NCBI RefSeq assembly: GCF_000775915.1
Contig: NZ_BBLT01000008.1
Coordinates: 1 to 64,000, forward strand
Direction of reading: 5' to 3'
From: Sporocytophaga myxococcoides
GTDB taxonomy: Bacteria > Bacteroidota > Bacteroidia > Cytophagales > Cytophagaceae
DNA: 64,000 bases
The first letter of the stretch is position 1. Each line of letters begins with the position of its first letter. The notes beneath the pieces are model-generated. The model searched no databases and was not told the origin of the DNA. It saw nothing but the letters and a program-made list of their open reading frames with translations. This document shows positions 16,885 to 25,784 of the stretch, piece after piece. Made by a program: the position numbers and the translations under genes.

Positions 16885-17622
16885 ATGAATAAGTCAGCTA
16901 TAATAATAGATGATGAACTTACCAGTGTCGAAGCATTAAGGGGATTGTTGAATAGGTATTGTCCTGATATTAATGTAGTTGATTTTGCCCATGGGGTAGT
17001 TTCCGGGCTTCAGGCCATTGAAAAAAATAATCCTGACCTTGTTTTTTTAGATGTGGAGATGAAGGATGGAGTTGGATTCGATATACTTCAGCAACTGCCG
17101 GTTGAGCCAAGGTTTCAGGTTATTTTTGTGACTGCATTTGATCATTATGCTATAAAAGCTTTCCGTTTTTGCGCATTGGATTACCTTTTAAAGCCTGTTG
17201 ATCCAGATTTGTTGGTTCAGGCTGTAGATAAGGCAGTTAAGGTTTCTAATGAAGCAATGGCCAACAAAATTAAAATTCTTCAAAAGAACAAAAATGGAAA
17301 TGAGAAAATTGTACTTCCTTCCAAAGATGAATTTTTTGTTGCAGAAGTAAATGAAATAATCCGATGTGAAGCAAATGGGAATTATACAATTTTTTATCTG
17401 AAGAACCACCAGCCGCAGCTGGTATCTAAAACACTTAAAGAATTTGACGAACTGTTATCAGGTTCTAAGTTTCTCAGGATCCATAAATCTCATCTGATTA
17501 ACCTTGAATTTGTTGAAAGATATCTTCCGAAAGATAGTCAGGTAATTATGAAAGATGGAGCGAGAGTTGAAGTATCAAGACGACGCAAAGATGTATTTTT
17601 AAAATACTTATTTAATAACTGA
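16885..17622 (+). CDS. LytTR-family response regulator
   Basis: A 245-residue response regulator. The receiver domain (1-120) has the acidic pair DD9-10, phospho-acceptor Asp56 in VFLDVEMKDG, Thr in FVTAFD and Lys in LLKPVD. The LytTR DNA-binding domain occupies about 143-245 (ANGNYTIFYL, FLRIHKSHLINL, DGARVEVSRRRKD). The stop overlaps the kinase start in TGATG, so the two are translationally coupled. Confidence 0.93.
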   Translation: MNKSAIIIDDELTSVEALRGLLNRYCPDINVVDFAHGVVSGLQAIEKNNPDLVFLDVEMKDGVGFDILQQLPVEPRFQVIFVTAFDHYAIKAFRFCALDYLLKPVDPDLLVQAVDKAVKVSNEAMANKIKILQKNKNGNEKIVLPSKDEFFVAEVNEIIRCEANGNYTIFYLKNHQPQLVSKTLKEFDELLSGSKFLRIHKSHLINLEFVERYLPKDSQVIMKDGARVEVSRRRKDVFLKYLFNN

Positions 17623-19934
17623 TGAGGTCTGTTTTCTTAAAATGTTATTGGGTATTTTGCTTTGCTATTGCTTGCAATGTGAGCTTTGCTCAAAACGTAT
17701 TTGAAAAGCAATTACTTTTAGACGCTCAAAAAGATTTGCAGGAAAGGAAATTTGCTCTGGCCCTGGATAAAGCACGAATAGTATATGATAATGCTGTAGC
17801 CAAAGAAGATACCTTATTAAAAGGAGAAAGCAGCTTTGTTATCGGGAAAGTATTTCAAAAAAACGGTAGCTATCTCGTAGCTTTAGAATACCTTTTTACT
17901 TCTCTGAAAATTTTTGATAAAAATTCTCGCAGGAAATCAGAAGTGTTAAAAGCACTGGGAGATCTATATTATGATTGGGGTGGATATAAAAAAGGTCTTG
18001 AATATTACAAATTGGCAGACAGTACTTCTATTGATCCTGAGTTTAGAAAATATATAAAAGAAGCTGAAGGGGATATTTATGCGCACCTTAATCAGGCAGA
18101 TCAGGCTTTAGTCGAATATGACCAAGCAATTACATTAAGTTCTTTCAAAGATATTATTTTTCTTCAAAAGATCTACAAGAAAAAAAGCGACATTTTTTTT
18201 AAGCGCCATGATTATGATAATGCGCTTTTAATGGAGTTTAAACAATTTGATCTTGTTACTAACGGCACTGATCAGCATAACAAGGCTACCATTCTTAATA
18301 ATATCGGCTATCTTTTTAATTTCAAATCTGATTATGAAAAAGCTTTGGTTTATTTCAAACAATCCAAAAATACAAGTATTGAAACAGGAGATACAGATTC
18401 TCTTTATATAACATTAATAAATATTGGAGCTATCTATAATATTAAAAAGAACCTTGATTCTTCATTAATGGCATTGAATGAAGCATTGAAGCTTGTAAGT
18501 CTGGATAAAAATAAAGAAAAGGAAGCAACAGTAAGAAACTATCTCGCAGCAACACTGTTGGAGTTTAAAAAATATAGCGAGGCATCAGAAAATAATCGCA
18601 TAGCCATTGATCTGATTAAAAGTAGTAACAATTTATCTCTTCTAGCTCAATGTTATTACATGAGGTCCAAAATCATGGAGCAGAAGGGTAAGACAAAAGA
18701 ACAGAAGTATTATTATGATCAGTATAAAAAGCTCAATGATAGTTTAAATCTTATTTCAACTCTTTTTCAGCACAGGCAGGCTGAAGTGGATTCTCTGATA
18801 AGTACGAAAGAGTCAAAGATTCAACAGTTATTGCTCAATAAGGAAATTGACAATCTTGTTTTAAAACAATATAAGTTATTGTCTGAACAAAGAGAAAAGG
18901 ATATTGTGCTGCTTGCTCAACAAAATAGTCTTCAGAAAATGGCACTTAAAAATGAGATGCTAAATAAAGAAAGAGTTAGCAGAATGTGGCTGCTGACACA
19001 GAAGGAATTGGAGAATGAAAGGAAAGCACATGAGATTTCGGAGCTTCAGAAGAGTAGGTCAGAACAGGATTTGCTAACGCAGAAGACCGCAGCTAAACTC
19101 AATAAACTTGCTAAAGAAAATTTGCAGAATGAACTGGATATAGAAAAGCAAAGAACTGAATTGAACAAGTCAGCTCAGGAACGTTTATGGATCATAGTCG
19201 GATTTTCGGGTGGACTAGCTCTGATTGTGCTTGCTTTCGGATACTACAGCCAGAGAAAGAATGCTAGGGAAAGTAAGCTGAAGTTTGCCAATCTCGAAAT
19301 ACAGCAACGCCTGCTACGTTCCCAGATGAATCCACATTTTCTGTTCAATTCTCTTAATTCTATTCAGGGATTTATCAATTCAAATGATAGTGATAAGGCC
19401 AACAGGTTTCTTGCCTGTTATGCCAGACTGATGAGAAGTATTCTTGAGAATACTTCAAAAGAAATGGTTAGTCTGCATAGTGAACTAGAAGCATTGAAGA
19501 GCTATATAGAACTTGAGCAGATGCGTTTGGGAAATTCATTTACATATCAGATAGAAGTGAAAGATATAGAGTCTGATATGGTAGGAATCCCTCCTATGTT
19601 GATTCAACCTTATGTTGAAAACTCTATAATGCATGGTTTGCGCCATAAGGCCAATGGGGGGGAATTAAAAATTTCAATTTTCCCATCTGAAGGTTCTCTG
19701 AATTGTTATATCTACGACAATGGTATTGGCAGAGAGGCTTCAAGAATAATAAATGAAAGCAGAAGTAAGGATTATAAATCCGTTGCAATGAATCTTACCC
19801 GTGACCGGCTGGAACTTCTCAATGCAAAAGATAATTCAAATATGGAGGTAGGAATAAAAGATGAGTTTAATTCCGATGGAAATCCTTCAGGTACTACTGT
19901 AATGCTCAAACTTCAACTTCTTGAGTATGTATAA
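17622..19934 (+). CDS. TPR-containing LytS-type sensor histidine kinase
   Basis: A 770-residue membrane kinase. Signal peptide about 1-24, then a periplasmic region of tetratricopeptide repeats (about 30-375), a long coiled coil (about 380-520), one membrane helix (about 522-544), and a cytoplasmic His_kinase domain. Phospho-acceptor His572 lies in SQMNPHFLFNSLNSIQ; the ATPase part has LIQPYVENSIMHG (N box) and YIYDNGIGRE (G1). It is expected to phosphorylate the LytTR regulator encoded immediately upstream. The signal is unknown; periplasmic TPRs point to a protein partner. Confidence 0.92.
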   Translation: MRSVFLKCYWVFCFAIACNVSFAQNVFEKQLLLDAQKDLQERKFALALDKARIVYDNAVAKEDTLLKGESSFVIGKVFQKNGSYLVALEYLFTSLKIFDKNSRRKSEVLKALGDLYYDWGGYKKGLEYYKLADSTSIDPEFRKYIKEAEGDIYAHLNQADQALVEYDQAITLSSFKDIIFLQKIYKKKSDIFFKRHDYDNALLMEFKQFDLVTNGTDQHNKATILNNIGYLFNFKSDYEKALVYFKQSKNTSIETGDTDSLYITLINIGAIYNIKKNLDSSLMALNEALKLVSLDKNKEKEATVRNYLAATLLEFKKYSEASENNRIAIDLIKSSNNLSLLAQCYYMRSKIMEQKGKTKEQKYYYDQYKKLNDSLNLISTLFQHRQAEVDSLISTKESKIQQLLLNKEIDNLVLKQYKLLSEQREKDIVLLAQQNSLQKMALKNEMLNKERVSRMWLLTQKELENERKAHEISELQKSRSEQDLLTQKTAAKLNKLAKENLQNELDIEKQRTELNKSAQERLWIIVGFSGGLALIVLAFGYYSQRKNARESKLKFANLEIQQRLLRSQMNPHFLFNSLNSIQGFINSNDSDKANRFLACYARLMRSILENTSKEMVSLHSELEALKSYIELEQMRLGNSFTYQIEVKDIESDMVGIPPMLIQPYVENSIMHGLRHKANGGELKISIFPSEGSLNCYIYDNGIGREASRIINESRSKDYKSVAMNLTRDRLELLNAKDNSNMEVGIKDEFNSDGNPSGTTVMLKLQLLEYV

Positions 19935-20317
19935 ATTTATTTTTTATGATAGTTTTTTGAGTCGTTTATATAGATGTTTAAACACCTTTGTTTGACTAAA
20001 TAGGGCGTTGGTCGATGTTTTTGGCCGATAAAACGACCACTTGTAAACCTAAACGTACCGGTTATCATTAAAAACTTACCGTTCAATAGTTATCTCTCCT
20101 TGAACTGAAATTTCTGTCGATATTTGATAAACATCCTCCCTGATGTATTCGGACATATCTTTTCTGAATGCCCAAGCATTCAAAAAATCAAAAGTGTGAA
20201 ATGAATTAAAGGTTTAACTCAGGTTAAGGATGATAAAAAAAGAATCCATTAAGTACTAGTGAAGCCTCAAGGCTTAGTACTTGATATTTTAACAGATCTT
20301 GATTAAAAATAAAATTC
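19935..20317. other. Intergenic region with a bulged hairpin
   Basis: About 380 nt. AAGTACT (20251-20257) pairs with AGTACTT (20276-20282) and inside it AAGCC (20262-20266) with GGCTT (20271-20275), a 12-bp stem with a 4-nt bulge 36 nt before the methyltransferase start. TGGTCG/CGACCA (20009-20039) is a weaker inverted repeat. There is no T-run after either. No gene seen. Confidence 0.5.
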
Positions 20318-20971
20318 ATGGATGCTTTCAGCCGAATAAAAAATACAATAGAGATACCGAAAGAGGACGAAGTTACATCAGTGGCAGATAGCCAAGGTGA
20401 GGTATTGTACAGACTAGTTAAGGAAAATGGTCTTAAGAGAACGCTTGAAGTCGGTTTTGCTTATGGAAAGTCAGGATCTTATATCATGTCGGCTTCACAA
20501 AGTCAGCATGTAGCTATTGATCCTTATCAGGAAAGATTCCAGAATATTGGTGTCAGGAATATAGAAAAACTTGGTTTGGGGCATAATCTTGAATTGCATC
20601 GTAACTTCTCTCATATCGTAATGCCTCAATTGTTGAATGAAAAAAGATCTTTTGATTTAATATTTATTGACGGAGATCACAGGTTTGATGGCATATTCGT
20701 TGACTTTTTTTATGCTGATCGTCTGCTGGATATGGGAGGCTTCATAGTTTTTCATGATACCTGGATGAGAAGTACCTGTATGGTGGAAAGCTTTGTGAAA
20801 AAGAACAGAACAGATTTTAAATACATAAGGGTTGAAGATGAAAATCTTGGTGTATTTCAAAGAGTAGGATGGGATAACAGAGACTGGATTCATTTTAAAG
20901 AATTTTATACTATGAAGTCATATACTAAGTTTCAAGTAATGGCTGATCTTATTGGTCAAAAGGATGTATAA
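20318..20971 (+). CDS. Class I SAM-dependent methyltransferase (Methyltransf_24-like)
   Basis: A 217-residue protein with a SAM-binding fold: TLEVGFAYGKSGSYI (motif I), HVAIDPYQ (acidic end of strand 2), FDLIFIDGDHRFDG and GGFIVFHDTW. This IDGDH/HDTW pattern is that of Methyltransf_24 proteins, many of which methylate sugars or natural products. It is followed after 479 nt by a GT4 glycosyltransferase, so a role in glycan decoration is possible but the genes are not clearly one operon. Confidence 0.85.
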   Translation: MDAFSRIKNTIEIPKEDEVTSVADSQGEVLYRLVKENGLKRTLEVGFAYGKSGSYIMSASQSQHVAIDPYQERFQNIGVRNIEKLGLGHNLELHRNFSHIVMPQLLNEKRSFDLIFIDGDHRFDGIFVDFFYADRLLDMGGFIVFHDTWMRSTCMVESFVKKNRTDFKYIRVEDENLGVFQRVGWDNRDWIHFKEFYTMKSYTKFQVMADLIGQKDV

Positions 20972-21450
20972 CCTTTTTTATTTTCTAATTATTGATTCAA
21001 TACCTTTTGTTGCAGGATTGTTAATGATGAATAAATCTTTTCTTATTAAACAAAATACAATGGCAATGTTTACGGAAACGGGGCTTGAAGCTGTCATTAA
21101 AAATAATTCGAATAAAATAGAGAAGTAATCTCAGCATGTTCCAGTGCTAGATGTAATTCTCAAGGCAAGTTTTAGTTTAGTGTGAGGAAATGTTTGAGCT
21201 ATCAGGGTGGAAGCACCTGAAATACCGCATCATATTTTGAGTATCTGCTCTGATACAGCTCATTCATAAGATTTTTAAAACGTTGATACCGCAAGTATAA
21301 AACTGTTCTTTTTATAATCAGATTGAATTTAATGTCCTTCTAGGATATTATTCCAAATAAGATTAGGTGAAGTTTGCTTAGAGTGTGTTTTGAATATATT
21401 CTAAGCAAAGTAAAGGAGCATAATTTTTAAATCCCTTATCAATAATATTT
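20972..21450. other. Intergenic region with a possible 34-codon ORF
   Basis: 479 nt. An ATG at 21024 opens a 34-codon frame to TAA 21126-21128 (MMNKSFLIKQ...NKIEK); nothing but its start context and Lys-rich composition favours expression. Otherwise I see no feature. Confidence 0.3.
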
Positions 21451-22650
21451 ATGAAAATTTTATTTATAACCTTTGAATTTGGAGAACATGTTTTGGGAGG
21501 AGTAGGGAGAGTGGTTAACGGACTTACTTCCGAACTCAGGAAGACTTTGAATTTGGATGTGTTTCATCTCGGGTATAGTCCCAAATATTTATCGGTTTCT
21601 GCAAAGCATTATAGATGTAATGCCAACAGCGCTGCTAAACCTATTGCTAGTTATCCTGCCCAATATGTATCAAACTGTATTAAGCTAATAAAGGCTGAAA
21701 AGTATGATCTTATACACATCTTTAACTCTCATTGGATCATTGATAAGATTATATCTCGTGTAGTTCAGGAAGTACCAGAGCAGAAAATCGTCTACAGTAT
21801 TCACGGTATTGCTAAATTTGAAAAGGGGATAAGAGTAAATCCGGTCTCTTCAATTAATTGTGAAGAAATGCTGCTGGAGAAGGCGCAAACGATTCATGTT
21901 CTGAATAGTTCATCTTATGTTAATCTTAATGCAGCTTATGGAAATATATTTTATGACAAGACAGTAAGCTTTATACCTAATGGAATCAGTGCTGGTGATT
22001 ATGAGAAGGAAGATGCTGCCTTTAAAAAGAAAATAAAAGCTAAGGTAAGAGGTGCTGACCTTGTTGTGCTGTGCATTTCAAGATGGGTTCAGGGAAAAGG
22101 TATAGAATATTTTCTTGATGCAGCAAAGATATTGATGAAGAAGGGCCTTAATGTTAAGTTTATTCTTGCAGGAAGAAGAACCGTTAGCTGGGAATTGAAA
22201 TGGGATAGCTACCTGAAAAAAATAGATGATAAAGCTAAAAAGTTAGGCGGCAATATAATAGTATTGGATTGGGTGAATGATGTTCAAAGAAATACATTGT
22301 TTAAAATTTGCAATGGTTTTGTAATGCCCAGTGAGTTGGAGTATTTGCCATATTCTGCTCTTGAACCTGTTGCTGCAGGTGTTCCTCTCATTTCCTCTGA
22401 TCTTCCCTGTATAACCGAAATGTTCAGAGAACAGAAAAATTGCTTGTTTTTTCAATCCAGAAACAGTGATGATCTTGCACATAGAATCGAAGAATTAATA
22501 GAATGCAAAGAGTCTGTGAGGATTCACGCGAAAAAAGCTGCAGAAAAGCTTTTAAAGGAATATGACTGGAGCCTTATTGGAGAGCAGTATTTAAGTATGT
22601 ACAATAGGGCAGTGGAGGAATCTAAAGTGGAATTACTTCAGGTTATCTGA
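21451..22650 (+). CDS. Glycosyltransferase family 4 protein
   Basis: A 399-residue GT-B fold enzyme that would transfer a sugar from a nucleotide donor with retention. The N-terminal domain starts MKILFITFEFGEHVLGGVGR (acceptor-side Gly loop). The C-terminal domain shows CISRWVQGKGIEYFLDAAKIL, FILAGRR, and the GT4 signature region MPSELEYLPYSALEPVAAGVPLISSDLPCITEM with the nucleotide-contacting E-x7-E pair. The loop has YLPYSALE where EGFPLVLLE is usual. Cytoplasmic or peripheral. No polysaccharide cluster is adjacent, so the product is unknown. Confidence 0.9.
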   Translation: MKILFITFEFGEHVLGGVGRVVNGLTSELRKTLNLDVFHLGYSPKYLSVSAKHYRCNANSAAKPIASYPAQYVSNCIKLIKAEKYDLIHIFNSHWIIDKIISRVVQEVPEQKIVYSIHGIAKFEKGIRVNPVSSINCEEMLLEKAQTIHVLNSSSYVNLNAAYGNIFYDKTVSFIPNGISAGDYEKEDAAFKKKIKAKVRGADLVVLCISRWVQGKGIEYFLDAAKILMKKGLNVKFILAGRRTVSWELKWDSYLKKIDDKAKKLGGNIIVLDWVNDVQRNTLFKICNGFVMPSELEYLPYSALEPVAAGVPLISSDLPCITEMFREQKNCLFFQSRNSDDLAHRIEELIECKESVRIHAKKAAEKLLKEYDWSLIGEQYLSMYNRAVEESKVELLQVI

Positions 22651-22970
22651 TTGTTATACTTAAATTAATTTAAAAGAAAGAATGCAGGACAATAAAAATA
22701 ATTCTACATTCTTTGTAAGAACAATTCAGTCTATGATGATCTTTTCTATATATTCTTTATCTCCTCTTTTAATTTTAATCAATAAGTCCTTCTTTATTGA
22801 TTAAATTCCATTATAATTTTTTCGTAATGAGAAGAACAATATTCAACCAATGAGGCGTGGTTTATTTTTTATAATGAACGAGTTATGCATATCTTTTATG
22901 CATTTGTTCCGACAAGAATGATATGAAAGATACTTTAATGTTATAGACAAGTCAATGATTAAAATTGCAT
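22651..22970. other. Intergenic region between convergent genes
   Basis: 320 nt of AT-rich DNA holding the hairpin annotated at 22771-22807. Nothing else recognised. Confidence 0.5.
22771..22807. terminator. AT-rich bidirectional hairpin
   Basis: AATTTTAATCAATAA (22771-22785) pairs with TTATTGATTAAATT (22794-22807) with one bulged T, around an 8-nt loop, between two convergent transcription units. Confidence 0.6.
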
Positions 22971-24320
22971 CTATCGCTGACAATATCCTTTTCCTTCGTA
23001 AAACTCTAATGTTTTTCTTTTGAGATAAAAATCATATTCGGCAATCAGTTGTTCAAGTTGCGAGGTGACAAGCATATTGGCTGCATAATAGTATTCAATA
23101 TAATTGATAATCCCTGATGAAAAAGATCTTGAAGCATAATTATACTGAGCCTGAAATGCCTTTGATTTTTTATCCAAGGCCTTAAAGTTATTGTGAGCTG
23201 TTACAAGATCAAGGTAGGCTCCCTGAATTCTTTGTTCTACTTCCAGGTTAACTTTATCTAACTCTTTTTTCTGTATATCAATATCTATTTTGGATAAAGC
23301 CAATGCATTAACCTTTAAAAATTTACTGAAAATAGGTACGGCCAGATTGAATGAAACATATTCAGTGAGGTTTTGCTTGAATTGTTTCTTTTGCTCAAGC
23401 TGTACAAGATTAGAGCTACGTGTTATAACTCCCCCGGATACAGAGAAGGTAAATAAACGAAGTGAATTGGTCGCCTGGCTTCTATATTGAAGGGCATTAA
23501 GCCGGTACTGTGCGCTTTTTATTTCGGGAAGAAAGATACAAGCTTTTTCTTTAATCTGGTCATAAGAGTCAATCTGCAAGGAATCAGGTATTGAATTTTT
23601 ATCTTCATTTGCCAGGTAAAGATTCCCATTAGTATAGGCCATAAGCTGCTTTAAAGCAAGCTGACTACGTTCCATATTGCTGTTGGCAATGGTTATAGCT
23701 GCCTCTCTTTGTGCCAGTTCAGATTCTATTTCCTGAAGATTGATTTTTGATAACACCCCTTTATCAACCATTCCTTTTACCATTTCATGTTGAATCCGGG
23801 ATTGATCTCTCTGGGTAGTGGTTATTTTTATTTGTTCCTGAGTAAACAGGACCTGGTAATATGCCGAAATTATAGCCAGAGTAATGTCATTACTTACTTT
23901 CTTATTATCAGAGAGGGTAGCGTTTAATAAGTCTCTGTTTTGCTTTAAGGTATAATAATTATAACCTCCGTTAAAAAGTGTTAGTTCTCCTTCAACAGAT
24001 CCTGTATATATCTCACTACTTTGCGTTGTAAGTAAGTTGGTAGCAGGGTCAACAAATAGTCCCCAGTTGTATATATTTCTGCCTTTTCCTACTATTTCAG
24101 GAAGGTAGTTGTTTTTGGCAGATTTTAAATTAACTGCAGCTTTGTCACTTTGCAGCAAAGTTTGTTGTATGGTAAAATTATGCTTTAATGCATATTCAAT
24201 ACATTGATCGAGTGTCCATGTCTGGTTTTCGTTTTGAGCAATCGAAGGAAACATGGATATGAAATATAAAAGACATGTAGAGATAGATAATTGAATCCTG
24301 GTCTTTTTGCTCCTGTTCAT
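22971..24320 (-). CDS. TolC-family outer-membrane factor (VTC cluster)
   Basis: A 449-residue outer-membrane efflux protein. Signal peptide about 1-28 (ends SIAQ), then TLDQCIEYALKHNFTIQQ, the usual start of the first OEP repeat, with two long helical repeats (about 30-225 and 245-440). It would form the trimeric beta-barrel and periplasmic tunnel of a tripartite machine. It is the last gene of the four-gene minus-strand operon, 3 nt after the DUF4956 gene. The dedicated partner here is the membrane fusion protein at 25781; no ABC, MFS or RND pump is encoded with it. Confidence 0.88.
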   Translation of the reverse strand: MNRSKKTRIQLSISTCLLYFISMFPSIAQNENQTWTLDQCIEYALKHNFTIQQTLLQSDKAAVNLKSAKNNYLPEIVGKGRNIYNWGLFVDPATNLLTTQSSEIYTGSVEGELTLFNGGYNYYTLKQNRDLLNATLSDNKKVSNDITLAIISAYYQVLFTQEQIKITTTQRDQSRIQHEMVKGMVDKGVLSKINLQEIESELAQREAAITIANSNMERSQLALKQLMAYTNGNLYLANEDKNSIPDSLQIDSYDQIKEKACIFLPEIKSAQYRLNALQYRSQATNSLRLFTFSVSGGVITRSSNLVQLEQKKQFKQNLTEYVSFNLAVPIFSKFLKVNALALSKIDIDIQKKELDKVNLEVEQRIQGAYLDLVTAHNNFKALDKKSKAFQAQYNYASRSFSSGIINYIEYYYAANMLVTSQLEQLIAEYDFYLKRKTLEFYEGKGYCQR

Positions 24321-24323
24321 CTG

Positions 24324-24998
24324 CTATTCCTCGTCAAAAAATAAGTTGGCATGTTTAACTTCTTCTACAGCCTTAATTTCTTTTATGAAATTTTGTCCGC
24401 TGTTTTCATCTTTTAACTTAATGTAATAGGAAACCTCAAGCATGTCTGAACGTTCTTCTCCCAATCCTTTTACATTCACTACTTTATATTTACGGCAGTA
24501 CTTTTTAATTATTCCATTCAACTCTTTACCATCACTTTCCTGACCAACAGTTATAAGTTGTAGTAAATAATCTTTTTTTCTTGGAGCTGATAAGTTGAAC
24601 TTTACAATCAGGACATAGATAGACCCTATTACTATCGTTCCTATAATAGCTACGGAAACAAAGTCTACTCCGCATGCAAGGCCAATTGCCAGAGAGAAAA
24701 ATATAAACATGATGTCCATAGTATCCTTAATGGCTGTTCTGAAGCGAATAATAGACATAGCGCCAACAAGTCCAAAAGCTGCTGCTAGGTTATTTCCAAT
24801 TACCATAATTACAATAGTTGTAATCATGGTAAGTAATATAATGGAGTTGACAAATGTGGAGGAATAACTGTAGCCTCTGTATGTTATCCTGTAAAATATG
24901 GAAATTATAACACCACAGAGGAGAGCTACTAATAATCTACCTATTACATCTTTTATTGTTAAAGCATAGAAAAAAATATCCTGTAATTCTTCATTCAT
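24324..24998 (-). CDS. DUF4956 inner-membrane protein
   Basis: A 224-residue membrane protein: about four hydrophobic segments between residues 10 and 134 and a soluble C-terminal domain (about 140-224). The signature GAMSIIRFRTAIKDTMDI (residues 79-96) is the conserved DUF4956 region. Members often sit next to VTC-domain polymerases, as here (3 nt from the VTC stop). The function is not established; I infer a membrane partner of the VTC enzyme, possibly the path by which polymer crosses the inner membrane, because no other permease is in the operon. Confidence 0.85.
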   Translation of the reverse strand: MNEELQDIFFYALTIKDVIGRLLVALLCGVIISIFYRITYRGYSYSSTFVNSIILLTMITTIVIMVIGNNLAAAFGLVGAMSIIRFRTAIKDTMDIMFIFFSLAIGLACGVDFVSVAIIGTIVIGSIYVLIVKFNLSAPRKKDYLLQLITVGQESDGKELNGIIKKYCRKYKVVNVKGLGEERSDMLEVSYYIKLKDENSGQNFIKEIKAVEEVKHANLFFDEE

Positions 24999-25001
24999 AA
25001 T

Positions 25002-25784
25002 TTATAATCTGTAAAATGGATTTCTTGATAATGATATTGGGGAGAACCTCATTGTGCCATAAGTAGTATGATGTATGTCCAAACCTGAAGAATATTTTGA
25101 TATTGCTTCAAGCTGCAGACTGAATTCTTCTACTATAGATCTGGCCCATAGAGGCATAATGTTGTAGTACTTTATTTCAAGCACAAAGTAGCCGGGAGTG
25201 ATTAACTTCAGTCTGTCTTCTGAATACAATTCATCAATAGTTGGATAAATGGATGTTCGTACATTTTTATCAAATGTAATTCTGACCTCATCGTTAAACT
25301 TGCCATGAAAAGCCTCTCTGTCATATACTACTAGGTTTACAGGTTTTAACGATTTGGAATAATAGTAAAATAGAAACTTATCCGCATCTTTTAAGGCTTT
25401 AGGGAGTTTAGGGCCATTAATGTAATCTTTTGTATTACCGGTGGTCAGAAGGGATTTAAGATCGCTGTATTTTAAGGTTGCTCTGTGCTTTCCAATTCTG
25501 TTGCTAAGCTTTCTTTTTATTTCAAGAAAAACAATGCTGTTTTCATTTTGATTATCATATCCTCTTATCCTGAATTTATTTCTAAATTCAAGCCCTTCTT
25601 TTTTTTCATAATAATATTCCATGAAAGGAGTATCATAGTAAATACTTCTAACAGTATACTGGCTAAGCCCGGATTCTCCAACTTTGGTATGAACATCCGG
25701 AAAAACAAATGGCATTAACCTTGTTCTTAATTCATCTAACCGGTCATTTGGCACAAAGTATTTCCTTTCGTAACGGAGTTTCAT
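25002..25784 (-). CDS. VTC-domain polyphosphate polymerase-like protein
   Basis: A 260-residue triphosphate-tunnel enzyme related to the catalytic domain of yeast Vtc4, which makes polyphosphate from ATP. The tunnel residues are all visible: RYERKY (Arg4, Glu6, Arg7, Lys8), FRIRGY (Arg72, Arg74), FLEIKRK (Glu88, Lys90), YDREAF (Arg156), VRITFD (Arg168), VLEIKY (Glu203, Lys205) and a terminal Lys230. Start ATG 25784 overlaps the stop of the upstream fusion protein gene in ATGA, so translation is coupled; the longer upstream frame lies over that gene. No SPX or VTC1-like helices are attached; the DUF4956 protein next door may anchor it. Confidence 0.88.
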   Translation of the reverse strand: MKLRYERKYFVPNDRLDELRTRLMPFVFPDVHTKVGESGLSQYTVRSIYYDTPFMEYYYEKKEGLEFRNKFRIRGYDNQNENSIVFLEIKRKLSNRIGKHRATLKYSDLKSLLTTGNTKDYINGPKLPKALKDADKFLFYYYSKSLKPVNLVVYDREAFHGKFNDEVRITFDKNVRTSIYPTIDELYSEDRLKLITPGYFVLEIKYYNIMPLWARSIVEEFSLQLEAISKYSSGLDIHHTTYGTMRFSPISLSRNPFYRL

